Positions 26,901 to 33,796 of a DNA stretch of 64,000 nt are shown one piece after another (position 1 is the stretch's first letter; each line of letters opens with the position of its first letter). Below the pieces are notes generated by a model. The model made no database searches, was not told the origin of the DNA, and worked only from the letters and a program-made list of their open reading frames with translations. The stretch is from CBDCWQ01 sp965223435 (GTDB lineage: Bacteria > Myxococcota > Kuafuiibacteriia > Kuafuiibacteriales > Kuafuiibacteriaceae): the NCBI GenBank assembly GCA_965223435.1, contig CBDCWQ010000018.1:310001-374000 (forward strand). Direction: 5' to 3'. The position numbers were made by a program, and so were the translations under genes.

Positions 26901-29900
26901 CCATCCTGGTCCTCCCCCCGAACGGCCACTTCGCACAAGAAGGTGGCCAAGTCTGTTGCGCGGGCATCGTGCTCTCTTGCGAATTGAGCCAAAGCAATGC
27001 CCTGGGTATAGGCCCAGACGCGGTCGAGTTGAGACAAATAGGGCGTGTCCATGGCGTTCTCGTCGTTGCTCTTGTCTTCTCCGTACTCGAGTTGAACGCC
27101 GAGGCCAGGTTTGAACAACCGATCCCTCAACACCTTCGCTTTTTGGTAGTTGCCGTGCACGTTGCCGGCCACCACGGTGACATTGGTGTGAAGGGTTGTG
27201 CTGTCCGTCGCCATCTGTCCCACGCTGACAAGTCCATCGGTCCCGTCGATACCCGGGAGCCATAGCGTCCGTCGCCCATCAAGCGGGTCTTGATCCAGCT
27301 CGGCGAGCGAAGCCAACGCAGCCCCGACCTTTCCACCCGGAAGGATCGCATTCCTATCGCGGGGGCCGGTTGGGTTTGCGGATGGTGTCTTTTCTAAAGA
27401 GGCGGTCTCTGTGCCGCCGCCTCCGCCACCGTGTGGTGCGGGGTTGGGTGAACGCGACACGACCGGCGTGGGGGGTGTTGCGTGGGCGCTTGGGGGGGCC
27501 CTCAGGGGCTGGGTTTCGGATCCAACGCTGCAGCCGGTGGTCAACATCTGGAATTGGTTTACGCATTCCACCTCGACCGCAAAACTTTGGCCTTGGGTGA
27601 CTTGACTCGGAAGTGTCACCCGAACGCGCTTTTGCTCGACCGCCGGTGAACTTGCCCGCGTGACCGTGACCCGGTCGTGGATGCCCGACCCGTTGCCCTC
27701 TGTGACGAACGCCGCTATCCACATGTCTTGGTGTGTGAGCAGGACCGGCACGCCTTGGCGCGTGCCCCCTTGATCGACTTGTGGAAGGTGGTCTTTGTCC
27801 AGGCGGCGGTGTACAAAGGCCACATCTTTGGGTTCGATGTCCGCGTCGGCGACCATGATTTGCCCGAAAGGCATACTGTTCATGAGGGAATGGGCTGGGT
27901 CGGGTTGGTGGTACAAGACTGTAAGCTTGCCCTCGTTTAGGACCCCGAGCGACGGCATGGAACCTTGGGCAATGGGGTCCGAGGAGAGATTCCAGCTTTG
28001 GCCTCCATCTTTGGACTGAGCCAAGTAAATCGGGTTGTGCCCCATCGCGCTGGGGTTTGAAGGTGTGCCTTTCTCGTAGGCCACGAACATTCGGTCGGGA
28101 GAGCCTGGGACCTGTGTCCATGTTGCGTGGGATGGCTCCACCGGACCCCGCGCCGGGTTGGGTGAGGGGGCGCCGCAGGCGTGAAATTCCCCCGAACGTT
28201 CGCATTCAAAAGCGTCTACGGTAGAAATTTGCCACTGCAACAACGTGTCTTCGAATCGCGCGCGCTCCGTGCGAAACGGGGCCCCCTCATCTTCTTTGGG
28301 CGGATGCTCATCGAGAGCGGTTCTCTGCCACGCCCCAATCCTAAACCCATGTTCGACCTTTTCATCCGCGGCCACAAGCACGACGCGGGTGCCGCGGTCG
28401 GAGTCGATGGTGGGTGACCAGCGTCGTTCGGTTTTGAGGACGCTCCACGCGTTGCTTTGAAGGGGCCTTTGAGCCACTTTGATCTTGTCGCCTTCGTGCC
28501 ACCTTCCGGCGTATCGGTACTGGTACCAATCGGCGGGGTGTCCTCGGGCTCCGTCGTAGTCATAGTAGCGGCTGCGGTGGGTGCCGTAGTCTTGAATGTT
28601 TTGATAGTCGAGAGCCAGTTCGGTGAGCGCTTGATGGTTCTCGGGGATGGGTGCTGAACACGCATACTGATGCAGGCGTTCCGCATGTCGAAAGCCTTTA
28701 CGAAATTGCTTTGTGCCTCCAAAGAACCAAGAGCCGCCCCCACACTCGGACCAGCTCGGTGGAGGCACGCTTGGGCCCAAGAATGACTCCTGAAGCCCCC
28801 GCCACTCGAAGTTGGGCACGGGCAGGTTGTCGAACATTCGCGTTTGACGAGCGACAATGGAAATTCGGTCTACACCCACATGAAGCGAGGGGTTCTCGAC
28901 GTACGTTTCTTCGGTGCGCTCCAAGTAGGGGCCGACGTGTCCGTCGCAGGCGGAGGCGCCTTGGCACGCAAGTCCGTCTTTGGATTCGGTGGCCAGTGTA
29001 TGGGTTGCCTCGTAGCGATATGTGCAACAAGGGGTGCCATCTTCGCACGAAGCGGTATGGGCATACTTCACCAGCTCGTGATTGACGCGCCTCTTTTTGA
29101 GGTCGAACACATTGAGCAACCCCCCCCTTTCATCAAACTCGCCAGCAAAGTCGCGGTGATAGTAGACCTTGTTTGATTCATTCCAGATCATGTGGTGGGT
29201 GCCGTTGAGGTCAAACGCCATGTGTAGATCACGTTTCCATGCGGCGCCCTCACGCAGGGTCAATTTAGAAACAAAGGTCGCAGTGTCGTCGACAAAGGCA
29301 TGGCGGTCCTCCAAAGACACGATGCGAATGCGGCTATTCCCACCGCCTTTGGCTTGTTCAATCCAGCCGATGATCACTGTAGAGCCAAACGCGGTGACCG
29401 CGAGATCGGCGATGATCTCCGTTTTCGGTACGATGGCTGCGGGAAGCTTGGCCTCCGTCCAATGGCCCCCGAGCGCGTACGCCTTGTTCCATGCGTAGCG
29501 CACTTCGCTGGGTTTCTCGTCATGGCCTTTGACCACATAGGCTAAGTGGGTGAGTTCGGAGCCTCCAACTTTGCTGATGGCCAACTTGGGAAGAGAGGCT
29601 CTTTGGGATCCGTCGGTGACATGGGACGGCCGTTCAAATCGACCTCGAAGTGTGGCAGAATTTTCGGAATCGCGACCAAGAACAATGACGTCGGAGGGCG
29701 GTGATTCGTGCGCTTGCCCGTGTGGATCTTGAAATACCGTGGTTGTGTGGTACCGATGGGCGCGGTCGACTTTAAGGGCCGGACTGTGGTGCGTATGGGC
29801 TTCTTCCTCCGCGATGGCGGTACCGTCGCGATACACACGAAATAAAAGCTGCGGGTTGTCTGGGAGCTTTTGTCCATGGACAAAATGGGACGGCGAACGC

Positions 29901-30730
29901 CAGCGGAGCTGAATCTTGCCGTTGGCGAGCCATCCGTACAGGTCTTGAGGCGGTCTGGGGGTATGAGTATTTGACCGTGATGTGGGATTCGGGGCCGAGT
30001 TTGAAGCGAGGGCATCTTCATGTTCGCCTTCCACCAACACACAGGAGGTCACCTGTGCCGCTGTGCCCTGCGTTTCGGATAGCTCGGCAGCACAGGGGCG
30101 GGAGGTTTGAACCCAGTAGGCTTCGCCCGGCAAAAGAATGGCATCCACGGGAACGGGGTGCTTTGTTTCAGTATCCGTGTCCCACCGAAACACGACGTGC
30201 AGTTGGTGCGCAGCCGCGACGGTCGGACGGGACGGTTGGATGAGGTATTCGTTTCTTGCAAAGGCCCGTGCTGCCTCGGGTGGTTGAAGCGTTTGGGGTG
30301 GCGGGGACTCGCGATCAGATACATAGGCCCAATAGGTTTGATCGGTGTCCAGGTGTTCGACAGCATGAAACCTAGACTGGGGCTGCTGTGCACCAGGATC
30401 GTACAAGTGGTGCGCGAGAAAAAACACGCGCCTCGATGGCGAGATGGCTTCGTACCGGCTCTTCGTCGTGGTGGTTGTGGTTGAGAACAGGTGCCACCCA
30501 GGACTCAAAGAGGCCTGTGCTGTCCCACGCTCTTGGCCTCCTCCGGCATCGCGGGGTGTATTCCCCGTACACGCTGCCCAGAAACAGCCAAGAAAAAGCA
30601 AGCCGCAAAGCTGGCCTGAGGCGCGCGAACCCCGGGCTTGACGTTGCCTGTGCCGTGAAAAGATTGCGAGTCTCGCGCGCCCGCGCGCGCTCACATTCAT
30701 GTCAATACGTAGAATTTTCTGACGAACCAT
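20912..30730 (-). CDS. giant multidomain predicted surface lipoprotein (3272 aa)
   Basis: The longest gene in the window. The N-terminus has a hydrophobic segment ending LFLGCFWAAC, a plausible lipoprotein signal with Cys54; an ATG at residue 11 could be the true start. Rough order: an ordered beta-rich region (80-250); a fibronectin III-like domain (260-350); a beta-propeller-like region with an Asp-box SKDGGQSWNL near 910; an Ig-like segment (about 1020-1090); an alpha/alpha-barrel, glycosidase-like domain (about 1190-1715: WAYTQGIALAQFAREHD, GWPFSWNTKDDTWKD, LVTGANAWVLHGIGAYL); then about 950 residues with no known match; a Ser/Thr-rich linker near 2650-2670; and a C-terminal region of about 600 residues. 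AGGGGGG precedes the start. A partial, decayed homologue lies at 55150-58429. Function unknown; secretion and surface location are inference. Confidence 0.85.
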   Translation of the reverse strand: MVRQKILRIDMNVSARGRARLAIFSRHRQRQARGSRASGQLCGLLFLGCFWAACTGNTPRDAGGGQERGTAQASLSPGWHLFSTTTTTTKSRYEAISPSRRVFFLAHHLYDPGAQQPQSRFHAVEHLDTDQTYWAYVSDRESPPPQTLQPPEAARAFARNEYLIQPSRPTVAAAHQLHVVFRWDTDTETKHPVPVDAILLPGEAYWVQTSRPCAAELSETQGTAAQVTSCVLVEGEHEDALASNSAPNPTSRSNTHTPRPPQDLYGWLANGKIQLRWRSPSHFVHGQKLPDNPQLLFRVYRDGTAIAEEEAHTHHSPALKVDRAHRYHTTTVFQDPHGQAHESPPSDVIVLGRDSENSATLRGRFERPSHVTDGSQRASLPKLAISKVGGSELTHLAYVVKGHDEKPSEVRYAWNKAYALGGHWTEAKLPAAIVPKTEIIADLAVTAFGSTVIIGWIEQAKGGGNSRIRIVSLEDRHAFVDDTATFVSKLTLREGAAWKRDLHMAFDLNGTHHMIWNESNKVYYHRDFAGEFDERGGLLNVFDLKKRRVNHELVKYAHTASCEDGTPCCTYRYEATHTLATESKDGLACQGASACDGHVGPYLERTEETYVENPSLHVGVDRISIVARQTRMFDNLPVPNFEWRGLQESFLGPSVPPPSWSECGGGSWFFGGTKQFRKGFRHAERLHQYACSAPIPENHQALTELALDYQNIQDYGTHRSRYYDYDGARGHPADWYQYRYAGRWHEGDKIKVAQRPLQSNAWSVLKTERRWSPTIDSDRGTRVVLVAADEKVEHGFRIGAWQRTALDEHPPKEDEGAPFRTERARFEDTLLQWQISTVDAFECERSGEFHACGAPSPNPARGPVEPSHATWTQVPGSPDRMFVAYEKGTPSNPSAMGHNPIYLAQSKDGGQSWNLSSDPIAQGSMPSLGVLNEGKLTVLYHQPDPAHSLMNSMPFGQIMVADADIEPKDVAFVHRRLDKDHLPQVDQGGTRQGVPVLLTHQDMWIAAFVTEGNGSGIHDRVTVTRASSPAVEQKRVRVTLPSQVTQGQSFAVEVECVNQFQMLTTGCSVGSETQPLRAPPSAHATPPTPVVSRSPNPAPHGGGGGGTETASLEKTPSANPTGPRDRNAILPGGKVGAALASLAELDQDPLDGRRTLWLPGIDGTDGLVSVGQMATDSTTLHTNVTVVAGNVHGNYQKAKVLRDRLFKPGLGVQLEYGEDKSNDENAMDTPYLSQLDRVWAYTQGIALAQFAREHDARATDLATFLCEVAVRGEDQDGKIIKGWPFSWNTKDDTWKDARLVTGANAWVLHGIGAYLSSRMARELPAADYRKIQSCYLEGLSGLSKHRAGNLASTPLAGWLMTAGTTASGLKYADNLGAMLNLNDERVGLADGDPMDRSWAYYDILDVIGYETLRVDEPPSINTFYRDANGNERASTRRPFRFQEDTAWVFDVLKQEARAENVVTEHNLDTLSVLNHAVREWDQITRGLPSEVLDRVGGLDEIVRWRDKLREAIFELLWDESKGRVVTGGHFVDSTFQAANLSAIDNCSWLSLSVDYADLPKTYHDKLARCLHYTVDRFTSDQLAFSGNTYFGAFYFPNNFKDPYVNQSDQQEELYHLEATTGLILGLLYFADALTHTHPVDADAFRFQATRLWVDMQRFVRDNGQDGFPYSSVRIPHLMTRLPSSTAAIWFIDVYDYYQSKVQNPRDFLGVNTEAMLDLGGSSDLPSQETLDARLQALYVSTLHELLRTEPQYHTFDAPLRKLVAIDFMIEALKASTPRHEWLRRHQENFELGLRRIQHQLGAFCEAEVPQLRGALSGRAFEAHLGQDCASVSKRFRHAWHRRSGGGGVDELLLVLERPSSAFDLLPLAASVLAPDSAVATDAATPPPNASAAAPTFLGTYNPDEQQAAIDPVLWAQLAQLGQKIGAPALGPYVSNLLIQLGVPSAVAGQVTVDVLGVEDNFTIIGAGIPFEPPAGCEVVSSLPMAGLSGQEPAHIALAALGTWPPPPPLMAQNWFIALGASEATVCRAPLSWQQMLSLDRPRGAIVIIGGGAPVPNGEGAVRSWSYAAQHWTVVVNTQVLSLNRLKAIEMVCEEGGRRYTYWASNNAEAWGTDYDHLERIPLEADPLLVRTPAGHPMPKIKARCCVDLIDINDHRYRDPSSCHDMKPWPRGMKYAANVFGGYGPTGRQVVINASVLHEGVFDLDRDYVLYVWKGSLLDDKNKAFEELQQGPGAEGYVHEALWDGVGQISWDIELQEDHQVQVYYYQIIKQSRFPDELHDELIDVGMIKVIPSRDHRGYPHGVKVDEVYHFETESAPSTFGSDLNALALTQSELPSHFTSELQRADAHATDVTDTYSAALATLLKNVTASMQSDELKATKGEHAQARVYALRGVVRSPGRMLIGAFRELVKADPWLAAAAVPVVLPLAATSEIDAGLTTMVAFREAPSPAWTEVGSIAADEVLKEIELTNHGVSIGLYYNDETVIRASRTYQTSAGVSRVFDADKIYGFDTGHLPDLVPGLNQIPKDQFFGLPIPDSPEVLGQIGRVKVFVLDTDQPREAIVDTFLRHHLWWQNFLEIAAYIPDETFRNGMLQSVRGLILGGFFDVNAAERASGHSIKPTWDNGTPPWWRDAAGYSSLHEKNTAATTPLGSGSTEDSTDQGLTTAPANTTPSAAPSTSDVPVTYRFSGSEVYRSAHPLTDPDQVKAADEVLGGKTMLQFYVPQGGKTGGDLYMAFSSRKTVSFPSRAPREKIMLVGVVPGGRNREVAQRAFDLIQTINPTQSAIRLVLKDRVDIYTSASGRLQKVGTQSHSNNPHQALLAAENQYRTDGLPDQAETSSSNTNHRESKKAETTEFEALSFEERKTAILEFTREELKKVPAPHWFRIEGTDGRVNEHPVLTVIVVDRFKRKPQETVAHGHEMTAWLRDQLRIWGQYQGVNPADVGIVGIEADSFPVIPRAMEVIAKLHDDGEPILTASLSLRFWVPGTFEGISLLTSRAATEAQAEILQEYISLMGSRRMVTVTGAPNVSGYEQDALGLVAAKDPSLLLFTGTESIISLPPSKVSVRPLANVGESIHGAAPSISVYTEGTGLPTLTRGNSVVPPVVVGSMAAAALRLNKNGIKVTGSDLAAAVLASMEKHGRAASLGVPAVFFPSRFHGLVNGAASAMQPTSSFPSAVEHLIAHEDISDLPRTGTVRVNEAFVIRLHDGQEVFPISLGAPQNLRSSHAVLLLYKRRVVDIVPSEEWSDGRASGHIQVESAEVGQEYLVHFLTEQN

Positions 30731-30766
30731 TACGGACGCCCCCCTGCGGGTTCTACGACCACATCA

Positions 30767-30783
30767 GGTTGCATATCGCAACC
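30767..30783. promoter_or_regulatory. palindrome upstream of the giant gene
   Basis: GGTTGC-ATATC-GCAACC is a perfect 6-bp inverted repeat with a 5-nt spacer, 37 bp upstream of the giant gene's start codon. Its place fits an operator or a 5' leader hairpin. It is short and could be chance. Confidence 0.3.
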
Positions 30784-30973
30784 GAAATTTCCAGCCGGGA
30801 CAGGTGTTTCCTCCCCATTTTTCTTGGGCGTAGTCCCTCCAGGGTGCTGTCGGGAGGACGCAGCGAAGAGCCCTTTATGTTGTTTGCATTGGACAACAGA
30901 GATGGGCCCACGGGAGGGCGTCTCTGTGTGTCCTCAGTCGATGCTTGGGGCGACGAGGGTTTCGTTGAATCGG

Positions 30974-32785
30974 CTATTCCGGTTCGGCCATGAGGCGGAA
31001 GCCGTCGCCCTTGGTGAGGGCGACAACCAGTTCATTGAAACGGTAGCCGCTGGTCTTGAACGTCTCATGCATTTTTTGCACCGTAGAGAACTCAGAACGC
31101 TCCATTTCATGCCCGACGGCGTACTCATAAAGATTCCTGGCAATGCATTCCGTAGCTTGGCTCGTTTCACCGAGCCATTCGGCCAATTCTCGGGCCGTAG
31201 TCATGTTGTTGTCCTGGAATTCGACCGCTTCTAGCTTGCTTGCTTCTTCGGTGCTGAAATTGCCGATGGCGTCAAATGCTTCGAGAACGAGTCCAGGGGG
31301 ATCGATGACGTTGTGACAACCAGCGCAGCTGGGGTCTCGTCGGTGCTGAGCGAGCAGTTCTCGTACCGAACCTGCTGTGCCCTCTTGGGGAAGTTCTGCC
31401 TCTACATTGGGCGGTGGAGGCGGTGTGTCGATGCACAGAAGGCGGTCGGTCACGAACACGCCTCGAATGGTGGGTGAGGTTCGATAGGCGGGGGAATTGG
31501 CTGCGATCACTGCAGCGCTGGTGACGAGGCCTCTCCGCTCAGGGGGAAGCGAAACCGGGGCAAAGTCAGAATGGCTCCCTGCTCCCGATACCCCGTAGAA
31601 CGTAGCGAGGTCTCCGTTGGCGAAACTGGATTCTCCATCAAAAATGCTGCGCATATCAGAATCATTTTCGACAAGGTCGAGTAGTGTTGTTCGTAGCTCT
31701 TCTTTGGCGTCCTGAAGGAGAGACTTGGTCCACTTGGGGAAAAGTGCCGTGTCCTTGTCGACAAAGTGCAGTCCCTCGACATTCCATGCCTCGGCAAAAA
31801 ACCGATAGGCCAGATCCTTTGCTCTTTTGTCCGTCAACATGCGGCGCACCTCGCGTTCAATGCCCTCTGGGTCGACAAGGTCGCCATTTTCTGCGGCATC
31901 GATGAGTCTTTTGTCCGGTGCCGAATTCCATATAAAGTGGGCTAGACGGCTCGCCATTTCTACACTGGTGTAGCGCCGGTGATCGCTTTTTTCGTCGGGT
32001 TCACCAGTGGAGCTGATGTAGAGAAAATGGGGTGAGGCCATGAGACCTGCCAAAGCGTAAGTGATGCCAAGCTCAATGCCTTCGGACGAGTCTCCGGATG
32101 ATTGGACCACGCCGACATAACGCTCGACTTCCTGCGGGCTAAGGCTTCGCCGCCAAAGAAGCCGCCCAAAGTGGCGGATGGTGTTTTCAATGCATGGGTC
32201 CGTGTTCTGGTCGGGCGAACATCCGGCAAGCGGTGGCAGTTGCGACTTTCGTTTCATGACCTCGGTGGCTACGGCCACCGACGCATCCATGTATTGCTCT
32301 ACACCGTAGTCCGAGGTACCGATTTTGGATGCCCCAATGGACAAGAACCTTTCTACGCGATTGTCTGCCTCGAGCGTGTGCGACAGATCGAGATTTTCAC
32401 CAAAGGTATCGGCAATGCTGTTGCGCCATTGCTCTTGGGTTAGCCGGCGCATGATGGTGGACGAGGGTGCAAAGGGAATGTCTGGTGTCGCACTGCCCCC
32501 ATTGTTGGTTGGGCCTCCCGGTGTGTCTGGGACCCCCGGCGTTTGTGAACCACCACCGTTTGCCCCCGAGGTCTGCCCGCCTGGACCGAAAGTGGCTGTG
32601 CCCCCCTCGGTGCCGGCTCCACCTTCACGAACACCGCCGTTTGTTTCGACTCCACCGATCACCGAAGGGTTTGTGCAGGACACCAAGAAAAGCCCGAGAA
32701 CTGCGTACTGGGCAGCGGCTGAGCATCGATTTGGTGCCTCGTCTTTATTAAATCTGACGTAGTCGTCTGTGCGCTCTTTTTCCAC
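30974..32785 (-). CDS. DUF1592/DUF1588/DUF1585 (planctomycete-cytochrome-like) lipoprotein
   Basis: A 603-residue protein with a lipobox FLVSC (Cys37) and a Gly/Thr/Pro-rich low-complexity linker (about 40-105). The PSD domain series follows: MRRLTQEQWRNSIADTFG (DUF1587 type), LLWRRSLSPQEVERY (DUF1595), ALAGLMASPHFLYI and EMASRLAHFIWNSAPD (DUF1592), SFANGDLATFYGV, RRGLVTSAAVIAANS (DUF1588) with CAGCH near residue 490, and C-terminal CIARNLYEYAVGHEMERSE (DUF1585). CAGCH resembles half of a c-type haem site (CxxCH). In related genomes it is usually followed by a DUF1552 gene; here DUF1552 is 17 kb away on the other strand. Role unknown, probably envelope-located. Confidence 0.88.
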   Translation of the reverse strand: MEKERTDDYVRFNKDEAPNRCSAAAQYAVLGLFLVSCTNPSVIGGVETNGGVREGGAGTEGGTATFGPGGQTSGANGGGSQTPGVPDTPGGPTNNGGSATPDIPFAPSSTIMRRLTQEQWRNSIADTFGENLDLSHTLEADNRVERFLSIGASKIGTSDYGVEQYMDASVAVATEVMKRKSQLPPLAGCSPDQNTDPCIENTIRHFGRLLWRRSLSPQEVERYVGVVQSSGDSSEGIELGITYALAGLMASPHFLYISSTGEPDEKSDHRRYTSVEMASRLAHFIWNSAPDKRLIDAAENGDLVDPEGIEREVRRMLTDKRAKDLAYRFFAEAWNVEGLHFVDKDTALFPKWTKSLLQDAKEELRTTLLDLVENDSDMRSIFDGESSFANGDLATFYGVSGAGSHSDFAPVSLPPERRGLVTSAAVIAANSPAYRTSPTIRGVFVTDRLLCIDTPPPPPNVEAELPQEGTAGSVRELLAQHRRDPSCAGCHNVIDPPGLVLEAFDAIGNFSTEEASKLEAVEFQDNNMTTARELAEWLGETSQATECIARNLYEYAVGHEMERSEFSTVQKMHETFKTSGYRFNELVVALTKGDGFRLMAEPE

Positions 32786-32949
32786 ATATCCCCCAGTACC
32801 GGTTACGTTGCAGGGTCATGTCGCAAAAATGGGGCCACCGAACGTGGCCTCAAATATCAAGACGTTCGGGCTTGGTTGCGGACTTGGGGCTCCGGTCTGG
32901 GGTACCCACCCGTCTTTGAAAGTCGGCAGAATCAGTCCAGCCTCTCGCC

Positions 32950-32977
32950 CGATCTCGGCCAATGCGGGCCGAGATCG
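32950..32977. repeat. perfect 11-bp inverted repeat
   Basis: CGATCTCGGCC at 32950-32960 and GGCCGAGATCG at 32967-32977 form a perfect stem with a 6-nt loop, about 165 bp upstream of the DUF1592 start codon. No T-run on either side, so it is not a typical terminator. The rest of 32786-33083 holds nothing else I can support. Confidence 0.45.
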
Positions 32978-33083
32978 CAAACGCTCCGCCGTAGCTAAAA
33001 CGCCCAGCCTATTTTAACAGCGATAGGATTCAATAGCCTGGGGAATTCATGTGGGGAAACTACCAATCTACGATTCGTGAAGG

Positions 33084-33576
33084 ACTAGAGCACATCTCAT
33101 AACCTCATTTTCCTGGACCTGGACCTGGACCTGGACCTCGACCTGGACCTGGACGCATGAACTACCGAAATCTCGAAGTCTACAGGTTGGCCATCGCCTT
33201 CCTGCCTCTCGCATCGCAGCTCACGGATCGATTTCCCCCCGGCTACGCAAGTTTTGCGGACCAAATCCGGCGAGCGTCGTTGTCTGTCCCGCTCAATATC
33301 GCGGAAGGCTCTGGAAAGACCAGGCCAACGGACCAAAAACGCTTCTACGCAATCGCCAGAGGCTCCGCTATGGAGTGTGGAGCAATTGTCGACGCCTGTT
33401 TTGCTCTTGGCTTTATCGACAAAGCATCGGTTCGGGAGGCTGTTAAGATACTCGACCCGATCGTTCGCATTCTCTCCAAGATGTGCCTTCCCCTCGAACC
33501 CGCCGGTAGGAATCCAGGTCCAAGTCCAGGTCCAGGTCCAGGTCCAGGAAAATGAGGTTATGAGATGTGCTCTAGT
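33084..33576. mobile_element. 493-bp inverted-repeat element carrying a four-helix-bundle gene
   Basis: The outer 53 bp on each side (33084-33136 and 33524-33576) are exact inverted complements, starting ACTAGAGCACATCTCATAAC on the left. The arms run into tandem hexamers: seven CCTGGA-type units at 33112-33153 and six TCCAGG-type units at 33513-33548. Inside is a single S23/IVP-family gene. The design matches 23S rRNA intervening sequences (a complementary stem enclosing an IVP gene), but here it is intergenic. Mobility is inferred from the structure; no target duplication is evident. Confidence 0.7.
33157..33555 (+). CDS. four-helix-bundle protein (S23/IVP family, TIGR02436)
   Basis: A 132-residue protein beginning MNYRNLEVYRLAIAFLPLAS, with FADQIRRASLSVPLNIAEGS, KRFYAIARGSAMECGAIVDA and EAVKILDPIVRILSKMC. 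This is the standard pattern of the family found in 23S rRNA intervening sequences and related to the Avd protein of retroelements. The ATG is 3 bp after the left hexamer array. The C-terminus (GPSPGPGPGPGK) is translated from the right hexamer array, so the coding region reads into the inverted repeat. No reverse transcriptase is nearby. Function unknown; members form ring-like oligomers and are thought to bind nucleic acid. Confidence 0.9.
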   Translation: MNYRNLEVYRLAIAFLPLASQLTDRFPPGYASFADQIRRASLSVPLNIAEGSGKTRPTDQKRFYAIARGSAMECGAIVDACFALGFIDKASVREAVKILDPIVRILSKMCLPLEPAGRNPGPSPGPGPGPGK

Positions 33577-33796
33577 GTCGACGCAACGGATCCGTCGGAT
33601 TGTTCTTATTGGACGGGGAAACATCCTACGATGGGTCACAAGGGGTGGCTTCTGAGAGCAGAACCGGCAGCCCCGGGGAGCCTCGAGCCGTTGTGCTGCG
33701 AGGACTCCCCAGGACCGTCGAGGAGAGGATGGTGGTAGAAGCCTCGGCCTTTGGCATCGAGGCCCCCTCAGGACTGTCGAGGGGCGGATATGGGCA
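33577..33796. other. intergenic stretch with imperfect direct repeats
   Basis: No gene. It contains two related segments, CCAGGACCGTCGAGGAGAGG near 33708 and a similar TCAGGACTGTCGAGGGGCGG near 33769. Between them lies a bulged hairpin (CCTCGGCC-TTT-GGCATCGAGG near 33743) placed beyond the 3' end of the minus-strand gene that stops at 33797. The hairpin could act as a terminator, but no T-run follows. Confidence 0.3.

Noticed and set aside
27354..28205. 283-codon frame within the giant gene in another phase
   Set aside because: Arg/Pro/Gly-rich alternate reading; the giant frame is open throughout and has a conserved paralogue in this phase.
33112..33548. Hexamer arrays as a CRISPR
   Set aside because: The units are 6 bp with no spacers and are arranged as inverted arms, not direct repeats with unique spacers.
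33157..33555. Diversity-generating retroelement, because Avd is related to this four-helix family
   Set aside because: No reverse transcriptase and no template/variable repeat pair are in the window.
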